From CBDFMG01 sp965221205 [NCBI: bacterium] (GTDB lineage Bacteria > SM23-31): a DNA stretch of 64,000 nucleotides. A program made the translations under genes and the position numbers. Of the stretch, positions 25,880-35,869 are shown piece by piece. Where the stretch lies: NCBI GenBank assembly GCA_965221205.1, contig OZ244870.1, positions 1,798,001 through 1,862,000 on the forward strand. Direction: 5' to 3'. A model generated the notes under the pieces. That model was not told where the DNA came from, made no database searches, and saw only the letters and a list, made by a program, of their open reading frames with translations. Every line of letters starts with the position of its first letter. Position 1 is the first letter of the stretch.

Positions 25880-26472
25880 ATGGAAGAAAAAGTCACTAGA
25901 TTAATTGTTGGTACATCATGTCCCTTTTGTTCTGGGGAGCGTCTGTACCATTTGCGTGCTAATCGTTTTACAGGTAATGGATGTTTTTGTAAAGAGAGCC
26001 CGAAGCGGTTCAAGGACGATCATTCCTACTGCTGCATTATGTTTCTTTGGAGATACCTGCCAATAAAGCTGTCAGGGGTTTTGGTTTTGGCTCCACGACG
26101 GTGCGAGGCACATAGATGCTTTATCGACAGGAGATTTATGATTTCAGAAAGTGAGAAGACTTTCCGGCGAGATAGAATGTGATGCACGCTGCTTTGGTGG
26201 GAAACGTACGGAAACCAGCGGTCGCGGCAGTACCGGTACAATAAAGGTTTTCGGCATGGTGGAACGTCACGGGAAGCTATTTACTACGATGTGACTGCCG
26301 CTTGATGAACGAGATCAGGGACACCGCTGAGCAAGGGAGCGTCTTCTCCACTGCTCCGTTCCGTTCGTATACATCGCTGCAGTTTTTTGGTAAACAGCGT
26401 ACGGTCGATCATAACACATACAGTACCATGGTGTTAGCAAAAATCATTACCTGGTATACCGCAAGAAAATAG
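25880..26472 (+). pseudogene. IS1595-family transposase, decayed
   Basis: Starts MEEKVTRLIVGTSCPFCSGE with a zinc ribbon (CPFC) and RLYHLRANRF, as in IS1595/ISXO2-type transposases. Frameshifts follow. A further frame reads LSGEIECDARCFGGKRTETS then GRGSTGTIKVFGMVERHGKA, the D-containing catalytic core with the family GGK motif, then stops. The last frame ends ITWYTARK at 26470-26472. The usual central and C-terminal parts are shortened. At least two frameshifts and internal losses make it dead. Confidence 0.75.
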
Positions 26473-26510
26473 AATGGAGATACAATTACAGAAACCAAAA
26501 TCAATACCAT

Positions 26511-26555
26511 CCTTTAATCAAAATTCACGTTAGTCCGCTTTTGACCTAATTACCT
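26511..26555. repeat. Dispersed repeat, copy 2
   Basis: 45 bases identical to 18-62, same orientation, beginning 39 bp after the last codon of the decayed IS1595-type transposase. It is likely to be, or to include, the right end of that element. A matching inverted copy upstream of the transposase (around 25845-25870) is only faintly recognisable. Confidence 0.8.
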
Positions 26556-26679
26556 TAATTAAATAGAGAAAGAGCTATAGAGTGCTGTTTTGCGTGGATA
26601 ATTACATCGCAGTTTGTTATACTACGTTCTCATATTATAAAGAAAGTTATCAAGAATGTATAAATTAGTATTGTAAACT

Positions 26680-28500
26680 ATGACAACACACGAACACAGC
26701 TATACAGAAGAAGAACGTTTGAACAAAGCCTATGATGGCCGGTTAATACGCCGTCTCCTGGCTTATCTGAAACCGTATAAGAGAAAAGTAATCCTTGCAG
26801 CTCTGTTTTTGCTGGCTACTTCACTTTTTGCTCTGACACAACCGCTGATAACACAGTATGCAATCGATCATTATTTTATGTCGGGTAATATGTCAGGATT
26901 GACCTTTATTACTATCATTTTCCTTGCACTCTCAGCGATTAACTTTTTCTTTGAATATCTCCATTTCTATATCATGCAGATGACCGGCCAATATATAATG
27001 TACAATATGAGAAAACAGATATTCAGCCATTTGCAGGGTATGCAATTATCATTTTTTAATAAAAACCCGATTGGCCGGCTCGTTACCCGCTTGACAAGTG
27101 ACATAGATGCGCTGAATGAAATGTTTACATCTGGTGTTGTGACTATTCTTGGAGATTTACTACTGCTTGTGGGACTTGTATCGCTCATGCTCTACTACGA
27201 TGTCAGACTGGCTCTCATAACGTTATCAGTCATGCCGCTGCTTTTTATAACAGCGTTTATTTTCAAAAAGAAAGTACGTGAAAGTTTCAGAAATATCAGA
27301 GTCTTCATTGCAAAGATAAATTCGTTCTTGCAGGAAAATATTACAGGAATGAAAATTGTTCAACTTTGCAACCGGGAAGATAAAAATTACCGGCAGTTTG
27401 AACGGATCAACGAAGATCATCTGAAAGCCTACATGAAGACAATTTTGTATTTCTCGATCTTTTTCCCAACCGTAGAAGTGTTGAGCGCTGTTGCTATTGC
27501 CCTGATTATATGGTATGGCGGGGTATTCATCCTTTCAAATGATCTTACTTATGGACAGCTTGTTGCATTCATCTTTGCTGCGCAGCGGTTTTACCGGCCG
27601 ATCCAGGATTTGAGTGAAAAATATAATGTATTGCAGTCTGCTATGGCATCTTCTGAGCGGGTTTTTAAGCTGCTTGATACGGTTGATGAAATCTCCGAAG
27701 ATGAAAATGCGGTCGAATTTTCTGACGTAAAAGGTGAGATCAAGTTTAGAAATGTGTGGTTTGCTTACAAGGAGGAAGATTGGGTATTGCGAGATGTATC
27801 GTTTTCAGTGAAACAGGGCGAAAAGGTAGCGATTGTTGGCGCGACCGGAGCAGGAAAATCGACGATCATCAATCTTCTAAGCAGATTATATTCCATTCAA
27901 CAGGGAGAGATAATTGTTGATGGATTGAATATAGAGAAAGTGACAAAACATTCGCTCCGGCGTAACATAGGGGTTGTTTTGCAGGATGTTTTTCTATTTT
28001 CCGGTACGGTACGTGAAAATATAACCCTTGGCAATCTCGAATTCACTGATGAAGAGCTCATTAATGCAGCAACGGATGTCTATGCTCATCAGTTTATTAC
28101 CAAACTTGAAAATGGATATGACGAAGAAGTCCGAGAGAGGGGAAGTAATTTTTCAACCGGTCAAAAACAGCTTATATCATTTGCCCGGGCACTCATATAT
28201 AATCCGAAAATATTAGTTCTTGATGAAGCAACATCAAATATCGACACCGAAACAGAGCTGCTGATTCAGCAAGCGCTTAACAGGCTTATGCAAAACAGAA
28301 CATCAATTATTGTTGCTCACCGTTTATCAACAATTAAGCATGTCGATCGGATTATTGTCATTCATAAAGGGAAAATTCGTGAAGAGGGCTCCCACAGCGA
28401 ACTTCTCGAACAAAAAGGACTTTACTTCAAATTATATCAATTGCAGTACCGTGAGCAGGAAAGTGAAGTTAGTGCTATTGTTAACGGGATTACACAGTGA
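26680..28500 (+). CDS. ABC exporter half-transporter (MsbA/MdlB-like)
   Basis: A 606-aa fused permease-ATPase. Six transmembrane helices lie in residues 30-330 (coupling-helix-like MQLSFFNKNPIGRLVTRLTS near 120). The nucleotide-binding domain holds Walker A GATGAGKST, Q-loop VVLQDVFLF, signature STGQKQ, Walker B ILVLDEATSNID and H-loop VAHRLST, all present. It dimerises and exports lipid, peptide or drug with ATP. The signature reads FSTGQ rather than LSGGQ, a known variant. A TolC-like gene follows 124 bp downstream. It is intact, with host-like composition. Confidence 0.93.
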   Translation: MTTHEHSYTEEERLNKAYDGRLIRRLLAYLKPYKRKVILAALFLLATSLFALTQPLITQYAIDHYFMSGNMSGLTFITIIFLALSAINFFFEYLHFYIMQMTGQYIMYNMRKQIFSHLQGMQLSFFNKNPIGRLVTRLTSDIDALNEMFTSGVVTILGDLLLLVGLVSLMLYYDVRLALITLSVMPLLFITAFIFKKKVRESFRNIRVFIAKINSFLQENITGMKIVQLCNREDKNYRQFERINEDHLKAYMKTILYFSIFFPTVEVLSAVAIALIIWYGGVFILSNDLTYGQLVAFIFAAQRFYRPIQDLSEKYNVLQSAMASSERVFKLLDTVDEISEDENAVEFSDVKGEIKFRNVWFAYKEEDWVLRDVSFSVKQGEKVAIVGATGAGKSTIINLLSRLYSIQQGEIIVDGLNIEKVTKHSLRRNIGVVLQDVFLFSGTVRENITLGNLEFTDEELINAATDVYAHQFITKLENGYDEEVRERGSNFSTGQKQLISFARALIYNPKILVLDEATSNIDTETELLIQQALNRLMQNRTSIIVAHRLSTIKHVDRIIVIHKGKIREEGSHSELLEQKGLYFKLYQLQYREQESEVSAIVNGITQ

Positions 28501-28624
28501 ATATTCAAACCGTAAAATTGTATTGTTAGTGCAATGTATTAGGACTCTGCATTATAATTCATTTATGATTACAGTTGTAAATTTCTACATAATTCTAGTT
28601 CGAATCAGATTTACAGGAGGAGTG

Positions 28625-29983
28625 ATGAAGCGTTTTTTTCAAGGTTTTTTTGTTTTGTTTCTGTTAGCGGGAAGTGCAGATGCTCAACAAATTTTATCCC
28701 TGCAAGAATGCATCAATATTGCATTTGATAACAATTCTCAGATTCTCAACGCTACTCATGAACTCAATACAACAGAAGCACAAAAGCTCGCATCATACAA
28801 TAATATTCTGCCCAGTATCAGTCTCAGCGGCGGTCCCAACAGGTCGCATAGAGGTCCTTCTATAGATGTTGGTTACGGTCCAATAGGCCAAAATGAACAA
28901 ACAGGTGAGATAATATATGGTAAAACTGTCCAGACTTCACCGTCTAATACTGTGACGTCTTATAGCTTTGGACTCAGCCTGAACCAGACGATATGGGACC
29001 AGGGCAGAATGTGGCGGAATATTCAACAGGCTGAATCGAACGTACGGTCTTCGCAGTTAAAGATAGTAGCGACAAGGATGACATTGATTGCGGATGTCAA
29101 GGCGAAGTTTTATGATCTGGCAAAAGTGCTGGAGCAGCGTGAAGTACGGGTAGAGTCGGTCAGCCGGGCTGAAGAGCAGTTAAGCCAATCTGTAGCAAAA
29201 TACAAAATCGGCACTGTTGCTCAAATAGATATTTTCAGGTCTCAGGTCAATGTTGATCAACAAAAAATAGCACTTATTGATCACGATCTTCTGATAAATC
29301 AGGCCAAGAAAAACCTCAATCTTGCAATGGGCAGAGATAGTAATGTACCACTCAATATAGACACTAATTTCCCACTTATCGCTAATTATTTATTTTCTGA
29401 AACTGAACTTGTAGAAAAGGCGCTCAGAAACAGTCCCGATATTAAACAGCAGGAGGAACTCCTTGTCAACTCGGATCTCGGCATAACAATAGCAAAAGCG
29501 AACCGGTATCCAAGCCTCAGCTACAATATCAGTTATAGTCGATTTAATTCCGAATTAGAACTCCTGTACACTGATCTATCAAGCAATTTTTCTGTTAGAG
29601 GGGGTATTAATTTAAGCTATAACCTATTTGACGGATTTCAGACACGAGCTAATATCAGACAGGCTGAAAATACTTTCATGATCAATGAAGAAACTCTGGA
29701 ATCGACGGTGCGGACTACCAAATCCAATGTCACCAATTTATTTGAGCAACTTACCGCCTTTCAGAAAAAAATAGAAATCAATGTGAGCATGGTTGCTGCT
29801 GCCGAAGAAGATCTCAGGCTTGCGAATGAGCGGTATCGTGTAGGTTCCGGAACACTGTATGAAACTATTGACGCACAGGTTGCTTTAACAACTGCCCGCT
29901 ACAGTTTGCTGGAGCTACAATATAATGCTTTAATTGCGGAGTCGAACTTACAAGCAGCCGTAGGAGAATCAGGTTTGGAGTAA
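28625..29983 (+). CDS. TolC-family outer membrane efflux protein
   Basis: A 452-aa TolC-like channel. I start at ATG 28625, where AGGAGG lies 4 bases upstream and a signal peptide begins (MKRFFQGFFVLFLLAGSADA). Mature sequence: LSLQECINIAFDNNSQILNA, long coiled-coil helices with the internal duplication typical of the family (SVAKYKIGTVAQIDIFRSQ near the middle, LANERYRVGSGTLYETIDAQ near the end), and YDLFDG-type NLSYNLFDGF between. It forms the outer-membrane exit duct. The adjacent ABC exporter may supply the inner-membrane part; no periplasmic adaptor is in view. Confidence 0.92.
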   Translation: MKRFFQGFFVLFLLAGSADAQQILSLQECINIAFDNNSQILNATHELNTTEAQKLASYNNILPSISLSGGPNRSHRGPSIDVGYGPIGQNEQTGEIIYGKTVQTSPSNTVTSYSFGLSLNQTIWDQGRMWRNIQQAESNVRSSQLKIVATRMTLIADVKAKFYDLAKVLEQREVRVESVSRAEEQLSQSVAKYKIGTVAQIDIFRSQVNVDQQKIALIDHDLLINQAKKNLNLAMGRDSNVPLNIDTNFPLIANYLFSETELVEKALRNSPDIKQQEELLVNSDLGITIAKANRYPSLSYNISYSRFNSELELLYTDLSSNFSVRGGINLSYNLFDGFQTRANIRQAENTFMINEETLESTVRTTKSNVTNLFEQLTAFQKKIEINVSMVAAAEEDLRLANERYRVGSGTLYETIDAQVALTTARYSLLELQYNALIAESNLQAAVGESGLE

Positions 29984-30066
29984 TATTATTTTCGGTACAC
30001 AAATTAATCAGATAAAAAAAATTATTGAGCTTATTTTGATCGTTGGATAAATAGCTGTTTCTGCAT

Positions 30067-30097
30067 GAGTACAAGAATATCTTCCATTCTTGTACTC
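30067..30097 (+). terminator. 12-bp hairpin after the TolC-like gene
   Basis: A perfect inverted repeat GAGTACAAGAAT/ATTCTTGTACTC with a 7-base loop, 83 bp past the stop. No T-tract follows, so it may be an mRNA 3'-end stabiliser or processed hairpin rather than a classical terminator. Confidence 0.5.
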
Positions 30098-30232
30098 CCC
30101 ACCAGTATTCCACCAAGCATGTATACCCCCGCTGTTCATGGCATCGAAAAGATACCTTGATTTTGAGATTAAATTTTCTTACTTTACCACGCTAATGGGA
30201 CACGTGGACATTGAATTATCGGGAGTAATGAA

Positions 30233-30457
30233 ATGAAAGTTTCTATTGAATACTGTGTTCAATGAAACTATTGGCCGCAAGCTTCCAGTTTGGGAGCAGA
30301 ACTTGAAAAAAAACTCGGAATAACAGTCGAATACATAAAATCCGGCGGCGGAAGATTTGAGGTAATGGCGAATGGAACGTTACTCTATTCCAAAAAAGCT
30401 ACCGGACAGTTTCCTGAAAACGGAGATATTGTCAGCAATGTGAAGAAATTTATGTAG
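30233..30457 (+). CDS. SelW/Rdx-family selenoprotein with in-frame UGA
   Basis: A 75-codon gene read as MKVSIEYC-VQ-TGA-NYWPQASSL to NGDIVSNVKKFM and TAG. The TGA (30263-30265) sits at the second position of a CxxU redox motif (Cys8, Sec11), exactly where SelW/Rdx proteins carry Cys or Sec. The rest matches that family: SGGGRFEVMANGTLLYSKKA and GQFPENG. GGGAG lies 7 bases before the ATG. A hairpin 15 bases after the TGA fits a bacterial SECIS. Predicted to be a thioredoxin-fold thiol/selenol oxidoreductase in the cytoplasm. The alternative is a CxxC homologue with a nonsense mutation, but conservation after the TGA and the hairpin favour selenocysteine. Confidence 0.8.
30281..30297 (+). promoter_or_regulatory. 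Candidate bacterial SECIS hairpin
   Basis: Starting 15 bases after the UGA, GCTTCC pairs with GGGAGC (six pairs, one G-U), closing a 5-base loop AGTTT. The loop lies 21 bases after the UGA and has a G at its second position. This agrees with the known bacterial arrangement: apical loop about 16-37 bases after UGA, with G among the first two loop bases, recognised by SelB. The pairing is visible; function is inferred. Confidence 0.6.
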
Positions 30458-30686
30458 GCTGAATCTTATTGACTAATCTGTATATATTTAATCGAGCCAT
30501 TGAATAAGAATATATTGATGTTTCTCCCTATACAGCAAAGTTAAATCTACTCAACACTTTGAGGCTCATCACTAGATGAGTTGTTAACACTCCAAATCAA
30601 CTTCAGCAAAGAACGATTTCGGCAAGGAGCTATCCGGTCAGTTTTCAAAACTGCTGAATACTATCCGCCTGAATGGTAAAAATGCG

Positions 30687-32495
30687 TTGAATGCCGTTGC
30701 AAAACAGGCATCGAATTCCCCACCGCTCATCGAATTTCACTTACAAAGTATTGGACTCATAGAGCATAAAATTGATCATCTACTTCAGTTGCAATTGCTG
30801 GAACGGGATGAATTTTCTCTAATGCGCGAACGAATCAATGTTCATGATGCTTTGTTGGAGCTCTGTACAGAATTGCAAAATAAATCTGAACAGAATAAAA
30901 CGGTCATAGAAACAAAATCGCCTCAAGACAAGCCATTTGTGCACCTCAACAAGTCTCTGTTTCGAAAATGGATGCTGTGGTGTATTGATTCTTTTTATCG
31001 TGAACCTGCTGTAATTCATATGGTTATCGATGTTGCCTACGAAAATTCAAATGTTTTAATGCGAATTAGCCCGAAACGACTTGCTTCTGATTTTTAATTG
31101 TCTTTCCAGACGATCGACTATTTATTTGCCGAACGATATTTTCAATTGGAAACAGGTTCTCTCGCAGTACATAAGGGCAATCGTTTGGAAATAACCATTC
31201 CCGCTGTTGCCCAATCAGCTGAGACTGATGAAGCGGATGAAGATCAAAATTTAAATATTCTTCAGAAAATTCACGATGGCGAAGACCTGCCGACCCTTAT
31301 TTTTGGCAGCGTTCATTTGCGGCGGGCGTTGCTTGCAAGCTGACTGCCAGAAAGTTGGCCTACATATAGATGAAGAGGCGTTTATAGCCGGACTTACACA
31401 AAATATAGGCGGTCTGCTCCTGGCAAGATTTTACCCTGATCGGTACGGTAAGATACTCAACAGACATTATCAAATGGGTGAAAATCTGTGTGAAAAAGAG
31501 CATTCCTTAATTTGGCATAGACCATGCAAAATTGGGATATGAGTTGTTTTCTCAATGGAAGATGCCGGCATTGTTGAGTAAATCGATTCTCTACCACCAT
31601 ATCCCGGAGGAACTGCCCGATAACAATGGAAATTTGAAGCTATTAACCAACATTGTTTATCTTTCGGATATTGCATCTCACGTCCTTTTTGACGAGCAAA
31701 AAGGACCGCACCTGACGAAATTGAAGTCTGAATTCAAGTCATTATTGGAAATTGCTGATGATGAAGTGGATGAAATTATGGAGCATGTTTCACATGAGGT
31801 AAAGGACATTGCCAAGGATTTTGATATAGCAATAGATGCTCCTCAAGACTATACACAGATACTGCAAAATGCTAATATTGAACTGTCCCGGATCAATTTA
31901 GACTATGAGCAATTAACGCGCGAACTCATGCTCGAGAAAAAACGTGCGGAAAAACTTACAAATGAACTGAAAAAAGCAAAAAAACTGCTTGCTGAACAAG
32001 TCAATACTGATGGTCTGACAAAATTATATAACCACAGATTTTTCTTCGATTTGATCTCAAAAGAGTTCTCGAATACATATCGGCACGACCTGAATTTGAG
32101 CTGTATTATGCTTGATATTGATTTTTTTAAGAAAATCAATGGTACTTATGGGCATCAAGTTGGTGATAGGGTTCTTGAAAAAAAAGGTGTGATTTTGAAA
32201 GATGCGATTAGACAGGGTGATTATGCTGCCCGATATGGTGGTGAGGGGGTTTGCAGTTATCCTGCCGAATACGTCTCTATCGGATGCCGCAATGGTTGCA
32301 GAGAGAGTTCGAAAAACAGTTGAAGAGACGCAAATCTCCAAAAAGATAGAGATAGGGAAAATTACAATCAGCGCAGGTGTTACGAGCTTTGATAAAAGCA
32401 CAATGAAAAAAGCAAGCGATCTCGTTGAGAAGGCCGATACCGGAGTGTATAAAGCGAAACACAGCGGAAGAAATAAGGTTGAACGTATTGAGTAA
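30687..32495 (+). pseudogene. Kinase-like/HDOD/GGDEF signalling protein, disrupted
   Basis: The frame is already open from about 30600 (DFGKELSGQFSKLLNTIR) with no good start, and 30687 is a TTG. The first part (HKIDHLLQLQLLERDEF, VHLNKSLFRKWMLWCIDSF) resembles a degenerate histidine-kinase region. Lesions: an in-frame TAA at 31095-31097; a shift near 31340; another near 31540; one extra G in the G-run near 32245. Between them are an HDOD-like segment (EEAFIAGLTQNIGGLLLARF, then SKSILYHHIPEELP), a coiled coil, and a GGDEF domain (TDGLTKLYNHRFFFDL, LDIDFFKKINGTYGHQVGD, ARYGGE then FAVILPNTSL). Ancestrally about 600 aa, for cyclic-di-GMP signalling; now probably non-functional. Confidence 0.75.
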
Positions 32496-32746
32496 TATAA
32501 GATTTACACGCACATTATATTTTTACACTTTCTCATCTTAAAGGCTATTGCTTAACTCAGGGTAATGCAATAGTAATCCTCCGATTCAATATTTAATCAT
32601 ATTTCATTCTAATTTATTAAGAGTTTTTTTCTTTGGAAAATGGCAATTCATGTATTAAATTTCAAGGTTTGAATTGCAGTAGCTATTTCAGCACTATTTT
32701 ATAAAATTACGAGTGTGTTAAAGCTTATTTGCAGGAGTTTACGTCT

Positions 32747-33529
32747 ATGTCGGGACATTCTAAGTGGTCGAGTATAAAGCACAAAAAATCTCGAATGGAT
32801 GATAAACGGGGTAAAGTCTTTACTAAGCTTATTAAAGAGATTTCAACCGCAGCCCGGACCGGGGGTAGTGATGAAAATGCTAATCCTCGTTTGCGGCAGG
32901 CAATTATATCGGCAAAATCGCTTAATATGCCGGTTACCAATATTGATCGGGCGATAAAAAAGGGTACGGGTAAACTTCCAGGTGTAACATATGACGAGGG
33001 TTCATATGAAGGATATGGACCGGGTGGCGTGGCTATTTTTATCGATGTTTTAACCGACAATAAAAACCGTTGTGTTTCCGAGATTAGGCATGCTTTAAGC
33101 AAATATAGTGGAAGTCTTGCAGAGTCGGGTGCTGTTGCCTATATGTTTGAGAAAAAAGGTCAGATAATCATCGAAGAATATAGTGGTGATGAAGACAACC
33201 TGATGGAAATAGTATTAGAAGCTGGAGCTGATGATATTGTAGAGAATGAAGGTACGTTTGAAGTTTTAACAACTCAAGCATCATTTGAATCGGTCCATGA
33301 ATCGTTGGAGTCGGCAAATGTTCCAATTGCAAATGCTGAAGTGACAATGATTCCTCAAAATCTTGTAAAAGTTGAAGGAAAAAGTGCCGAGACTGTATTG
33401 AAGCTGATGGAAGTGTTAGAAGATCTTGAAGATGTTCAAAATGTGTATTCAAATTTTGATATTGATCCCAGTCAAGCGCAATTAGATACTGTAAGAGGAG
33501 CGAAAAAGCATGCGCATCCTCGGAATTGA
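32747..33529 (+). CDS. yebC: YebC/PmpR-family regulatory/translation factor
   Basis: A 260-aa YebC/TACO1-type protein: starts MSGHSKWSSIKHKKSRMDDK, then GKVFTKLIKEISTAARTGG, NMPVTNIDRAIKKGTG and YEGYGPGGVAIFIDVLTDNK, all hallmark segments. Family members help ribosomes at difficult sequences and/or regulate transcription. I start at ATG 32747 with AGGAG 9 bases upstream; a TTG 18 bases earlier adds non-conserved residues. Its last 20 bases overlap ruvC, a classic yebC-ruvCAB arrangement. The C-terminal KKHAHPRN is encoded within ruvC's start region. Confidence 0.95.
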   Translation: MSGHSKWSSIKHKKSRMDDKRGKVFTKLIKEISTAARTGGSDENANPRLRQAIISAKSLNMPVTNIDRAIKKGTGKLPGVTYDEGSYEGYGPGGVAIFIDVLTDNKNRCVSEIRHALSKYSGSLAESGAVAYMFEKKGQIIIEEYSGDEDNLMEIVLEAGADDIVENEGTFEVLTTQASFESVHESLESANVPIANAEVTMIPQNLVKVEGKSAETVLKLMEVLEDLEDVQNVYSNFDIDPSQAQLDTVRGAKKHAHPRN

Positions 33530-33989
33530 TCCGGGTTTGGGTATAACCGGGTATGGCTGTATCAGCATAAGTGATTCGGGTCTTGAGCTTGTTGAAGCTG
33601 GAGTGATTTGCACAAAAAAAACCGACCAACTACCGCAACGTCTCACAGTTTTATTTGATAACATTGCTGAGCTTTTAAAGGATGTAAATCCCGATGTTGT
33701 TGTTATTGAGGAGTTGTATTCGCACTATAATCATCCGCGAACGGCAATCATTATGGGTCATGCACGGGGAACGCTTCTTCTTGCAGCAGGCCGCAGAAAC
33801 ATTGATGTTGTATCGTACGGCGCAAATAGAATAAAGAAATCTCTTACTGGAAACGGCCACGCGTCTAAAGAACAAATGCAGTTAATGATCAAAAGTTTGC
33901 TTGAGTTAGATGAGCCTCCAAAGCCGCCGGATGTTGCTGATGCACTTGCGGTAGCACTGTGTCATACAAATGTAATAAACCGCTCCTAA
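33510..33989 (+). CDS. ruvC: Holliday junction endonuclease RuvC
   Basis: 159 aa. Opens MRILGIDPGLGITGYG, with the catalytic Asp7, then VVVIEELYSHYNHPRTA with the conserved acidic residue, GNGHASKEQMQ for DNA contact, and KPPDVADALAVALCH with the C-terminal catalytic Asp. The dimer cuts Holliday junctions symmetrically with RuvAB. Its start lies inside the end of yebC (20-base overlap), implying coupled translation. Confidence 0.96.
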   Translation: MRILGIDPGLGITGYGCISISDSGLELVEAGVICTKKTDQLPQRLTVLFDNIAELLKDVNPDVVVIEELYSHYNHPRTAIIMGHARGTLLLAAGRRNIDVVSYGANRIKKSLTGNGHASKEQMQLMIKSLLELDEPPKPPDVADALAVALCHTNVINRS

Positions 33990-34075
33990 CGCTTGGTTAA
34001 ACAAGCACTATTAATTGAGTCTGAAAGTTGTGAGACACAAGAAACATCAGTGAAACTAATATTTGGCTGCACGCT

Positions 34076-34723
34076 ATGATTTCAAAAATCACAGGTACAA
34101 TTGACCGTATTGCGGGAATGGAGCTGATTGTTGAAAACTCCGGGATATATTATGCGGTAAGTATGCCTCCGATCCAAATTGATCAGATTTCCAATACACA
34201 TGCTGTTGGAGATTCAATTCTTTTATATACAAAGTATTATATTGAAGGGGGAGTTGGAGTCGGAAATCTTTTTCCTAAGCTAATTGGTTTCCTTGCTGAG
34301 ACTGATAGGGAGTTTTTTGATATTTTTACCACTGTTAAAGGTTTAGGAGAGCGCAAAGCGTTACAGTCGATGACAAACTCTATTTCCGAAATTGCTTATG
34401 CAATTGAGTCCGGCGATGTTGCTTTTTTAAAAAAACTTCCCGGTATCGGTTGCCGCATGGGTGATAAGATTTTGGCAGAATTAAAGGGAAAAGTGACAAA
34501 GTATTCAGCGGCAGTCCATGAGAGGAGTGCGACATTCGGTTCAGGAAAATTAACCGAGTTCGAAGTTGAAACACTCGAAGTATTGATCAGACAGCTTGGG
34601 TATCGACGTGTAGAAGCTGAAAATTTAGTTGATAAAGCACTGTCGCTTGATGAATCAATTGATTCATCCGAGTCACTTCTTCAGGTAATATTTAAGCAGC
34701 GCGCTTCAATGGAGAATAAGTGA
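34076..34723 (+). CDS. ruvA: Holliday junction helicase subunit RuvA
   Basis: 215 aa. An N-terminal OB-fold (MISKITGTIDRIAGMELIV, NSGIYYAVSMP), central helix-hairpin-helix motifs (TVKGLGERKALQSM, LKKLPGIGCRMGDKILAELK) and a C-terminal helical domain (VETLEVLIRQLGYRRVEAEN) that contacts RuvB. The tetramer binds the junction and loads RuvB. A GTGA overlap joins it to ruvB. The 86-bp gap after ruvC is the longest within the ruv cluster. Confidence 0.95.
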   Translation: MISKITGTIDRIAGMELIVENSGIYYAVSMPPIQIDQISNTHAVGDSILLYTKYYIEGGVGVGNLFPKLIGFLAETDREFFDIFTTVKGLGERKALQSMTNSISEIAYAIESGDVAFLKKLPGIGCRMGDKILAELKGKVTKYSAAVHERSATFGSGKLTEFEVETLEVLIRQLGYRRVEAENLVDKALSLDESIDSSESLLQVIFKQRASMENK

Positions 34724-35748
34724 GCAGGGAGCGACTGATTAACAGCCAACAGCTTGCCAAGGGTGAAGATACAAATAATTACGCCCTGCGACCGACACGG
34801 CTTCAGGACTTTGTCGGTCAGACCGTAACGGTCGACAAGCTAAAGATATCAATTGAAGCGGCTAAGCAGCGTGAAGACCAGCTTGAACATGTGTTGCTTC
34901 ATGGGCCTCCCGGTTTAGGGAAGACAACACTTGCTCATATCATAGCTCATGAAATGAAGACCAAACTAACTTCGACCTCTGGTCCGTCATTGACGCGTCC
35001 CGGGGATCTTGTTGGAATATTGACAGGCTTGAAGCAGGGAGATGTGCTTTTTATTGATGAGATTCACCGTCTCGGCACTGCCGTAGAAGAGTTCATCTAT
35101 CCTGCAATGGAGGATTTTAAGGTTGACTTTGTAGTAGATAAGGGCGCTTTTGCGAAAACAATAAATATTCCGCTGCAAAAATTTACGCTGATTGGTGCTA
35201 CAACCCGTGCGGGGTTGTTGTCTGCACCACTGCGGAATAGATTCGGGCTCCACTACCATGTCGATTTTTATCCAATCGATGATATAAAAGAAATTGTGCA
35301 AAGTTCTGCAGAAAAGCTTGAGACGGATATCGATGAAAAAGCTCTGCATGAAATTGCAAAACGATCCCGCGGTACTCCCCGGATAGCAAACAGAATATTG
35401 CGCAGAGTCAGAGATTACTGCCAGGTAAAAGGTGACGGAACAATCCGCCATGATATTACCATCAAAGCTATAGAGTTGGAAGGTATCGATGAAATGGGAC
35501 TTGATGTGCTTGATAGAAAATATCTCCGTGTCATCATAGAGAGTTTTCAGGGCGGGCCGGTAGGTATTGACGCGATAGCAGCAACTCTCAATGAAGAATC
35601 GAATACACTTGAAGAGCTGGTTGAACCTTATTTGCTAAAGGAAGGGTTCATCAAACGGAGTAAATCTGGAAGAGTTGCGTCATCAGTAGCATACAATCAT
35701 TTGCAGATTAAACATGTAAAAGGGCAGTTTAAAATGTTTCAAAATTAA
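34720..35748 (+). CDS. ruvB: Holliday junction branch-migration ATPase RuvB
   Basis: 342 aa, GTG start overlapping the ruvA stop. The AAA+ core has LRPTRLQDFVGQ, Walker A GPPGLGKTT, Walker B LFIDEIHRL, sensor 1 LIGATTRAGLLSAPLRNRFG with the arginine finger region, and a C-terminal winged helix (DALGLD-like MGLDVLDRKYL to RSKSGRVASSVAY). The hexamer drives branch migration on RuvA-bound junctions. All motifs are intact. Confidence 0.97.
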   Translation: MSRERLINSQQLAKGEDTNNYALRPTRLQDFVGQTVTVDKLKISIEAAKQREDQLEHVLLHGPPGLGKTTLAHIIAHEMKTKLTSTSGPSLTRPGDLVGILTGLKQGDVLFIDEIHRLGTAVEEFIYPAMEDFKVDFVVDKGAFAKTINIPLQKFTLIGATTRAGLLSAPLRNRFGLHYHVDFYPIDDIKEIVQSSAEKLETDIDEKALHEIAKRSRGTPRIANRILRRVRDYCQVKGDGTIRHDITIKAIELEGIDEMGLDVLDRKYLRVIIESFQGGPVGIDAIAATLNEESNTLEELVEPYLLKEGFIKRSKSGRVASSVAYNHLQIKHVKGQFKMFQN

Positions 35749-35869
35749 AGCATTCAATACAATTAAATTGTTATTTTCGAGTGCGTCTATGACAATTCTA
35801 TGACAATAATAATGTGGACAGCTGATGTTACACTAAATGATTCTTGAGTGAATCACAGGAGAGTAGTAC

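Noticed and set aside
30067-30097. Perfect 12-bp hairpin as an IS inverted-repeat pair
   Set aside because: The arms are separated by only 7 bases and lie just past the TolC-like gene; a transcript 3'-end hairpin is simpler.
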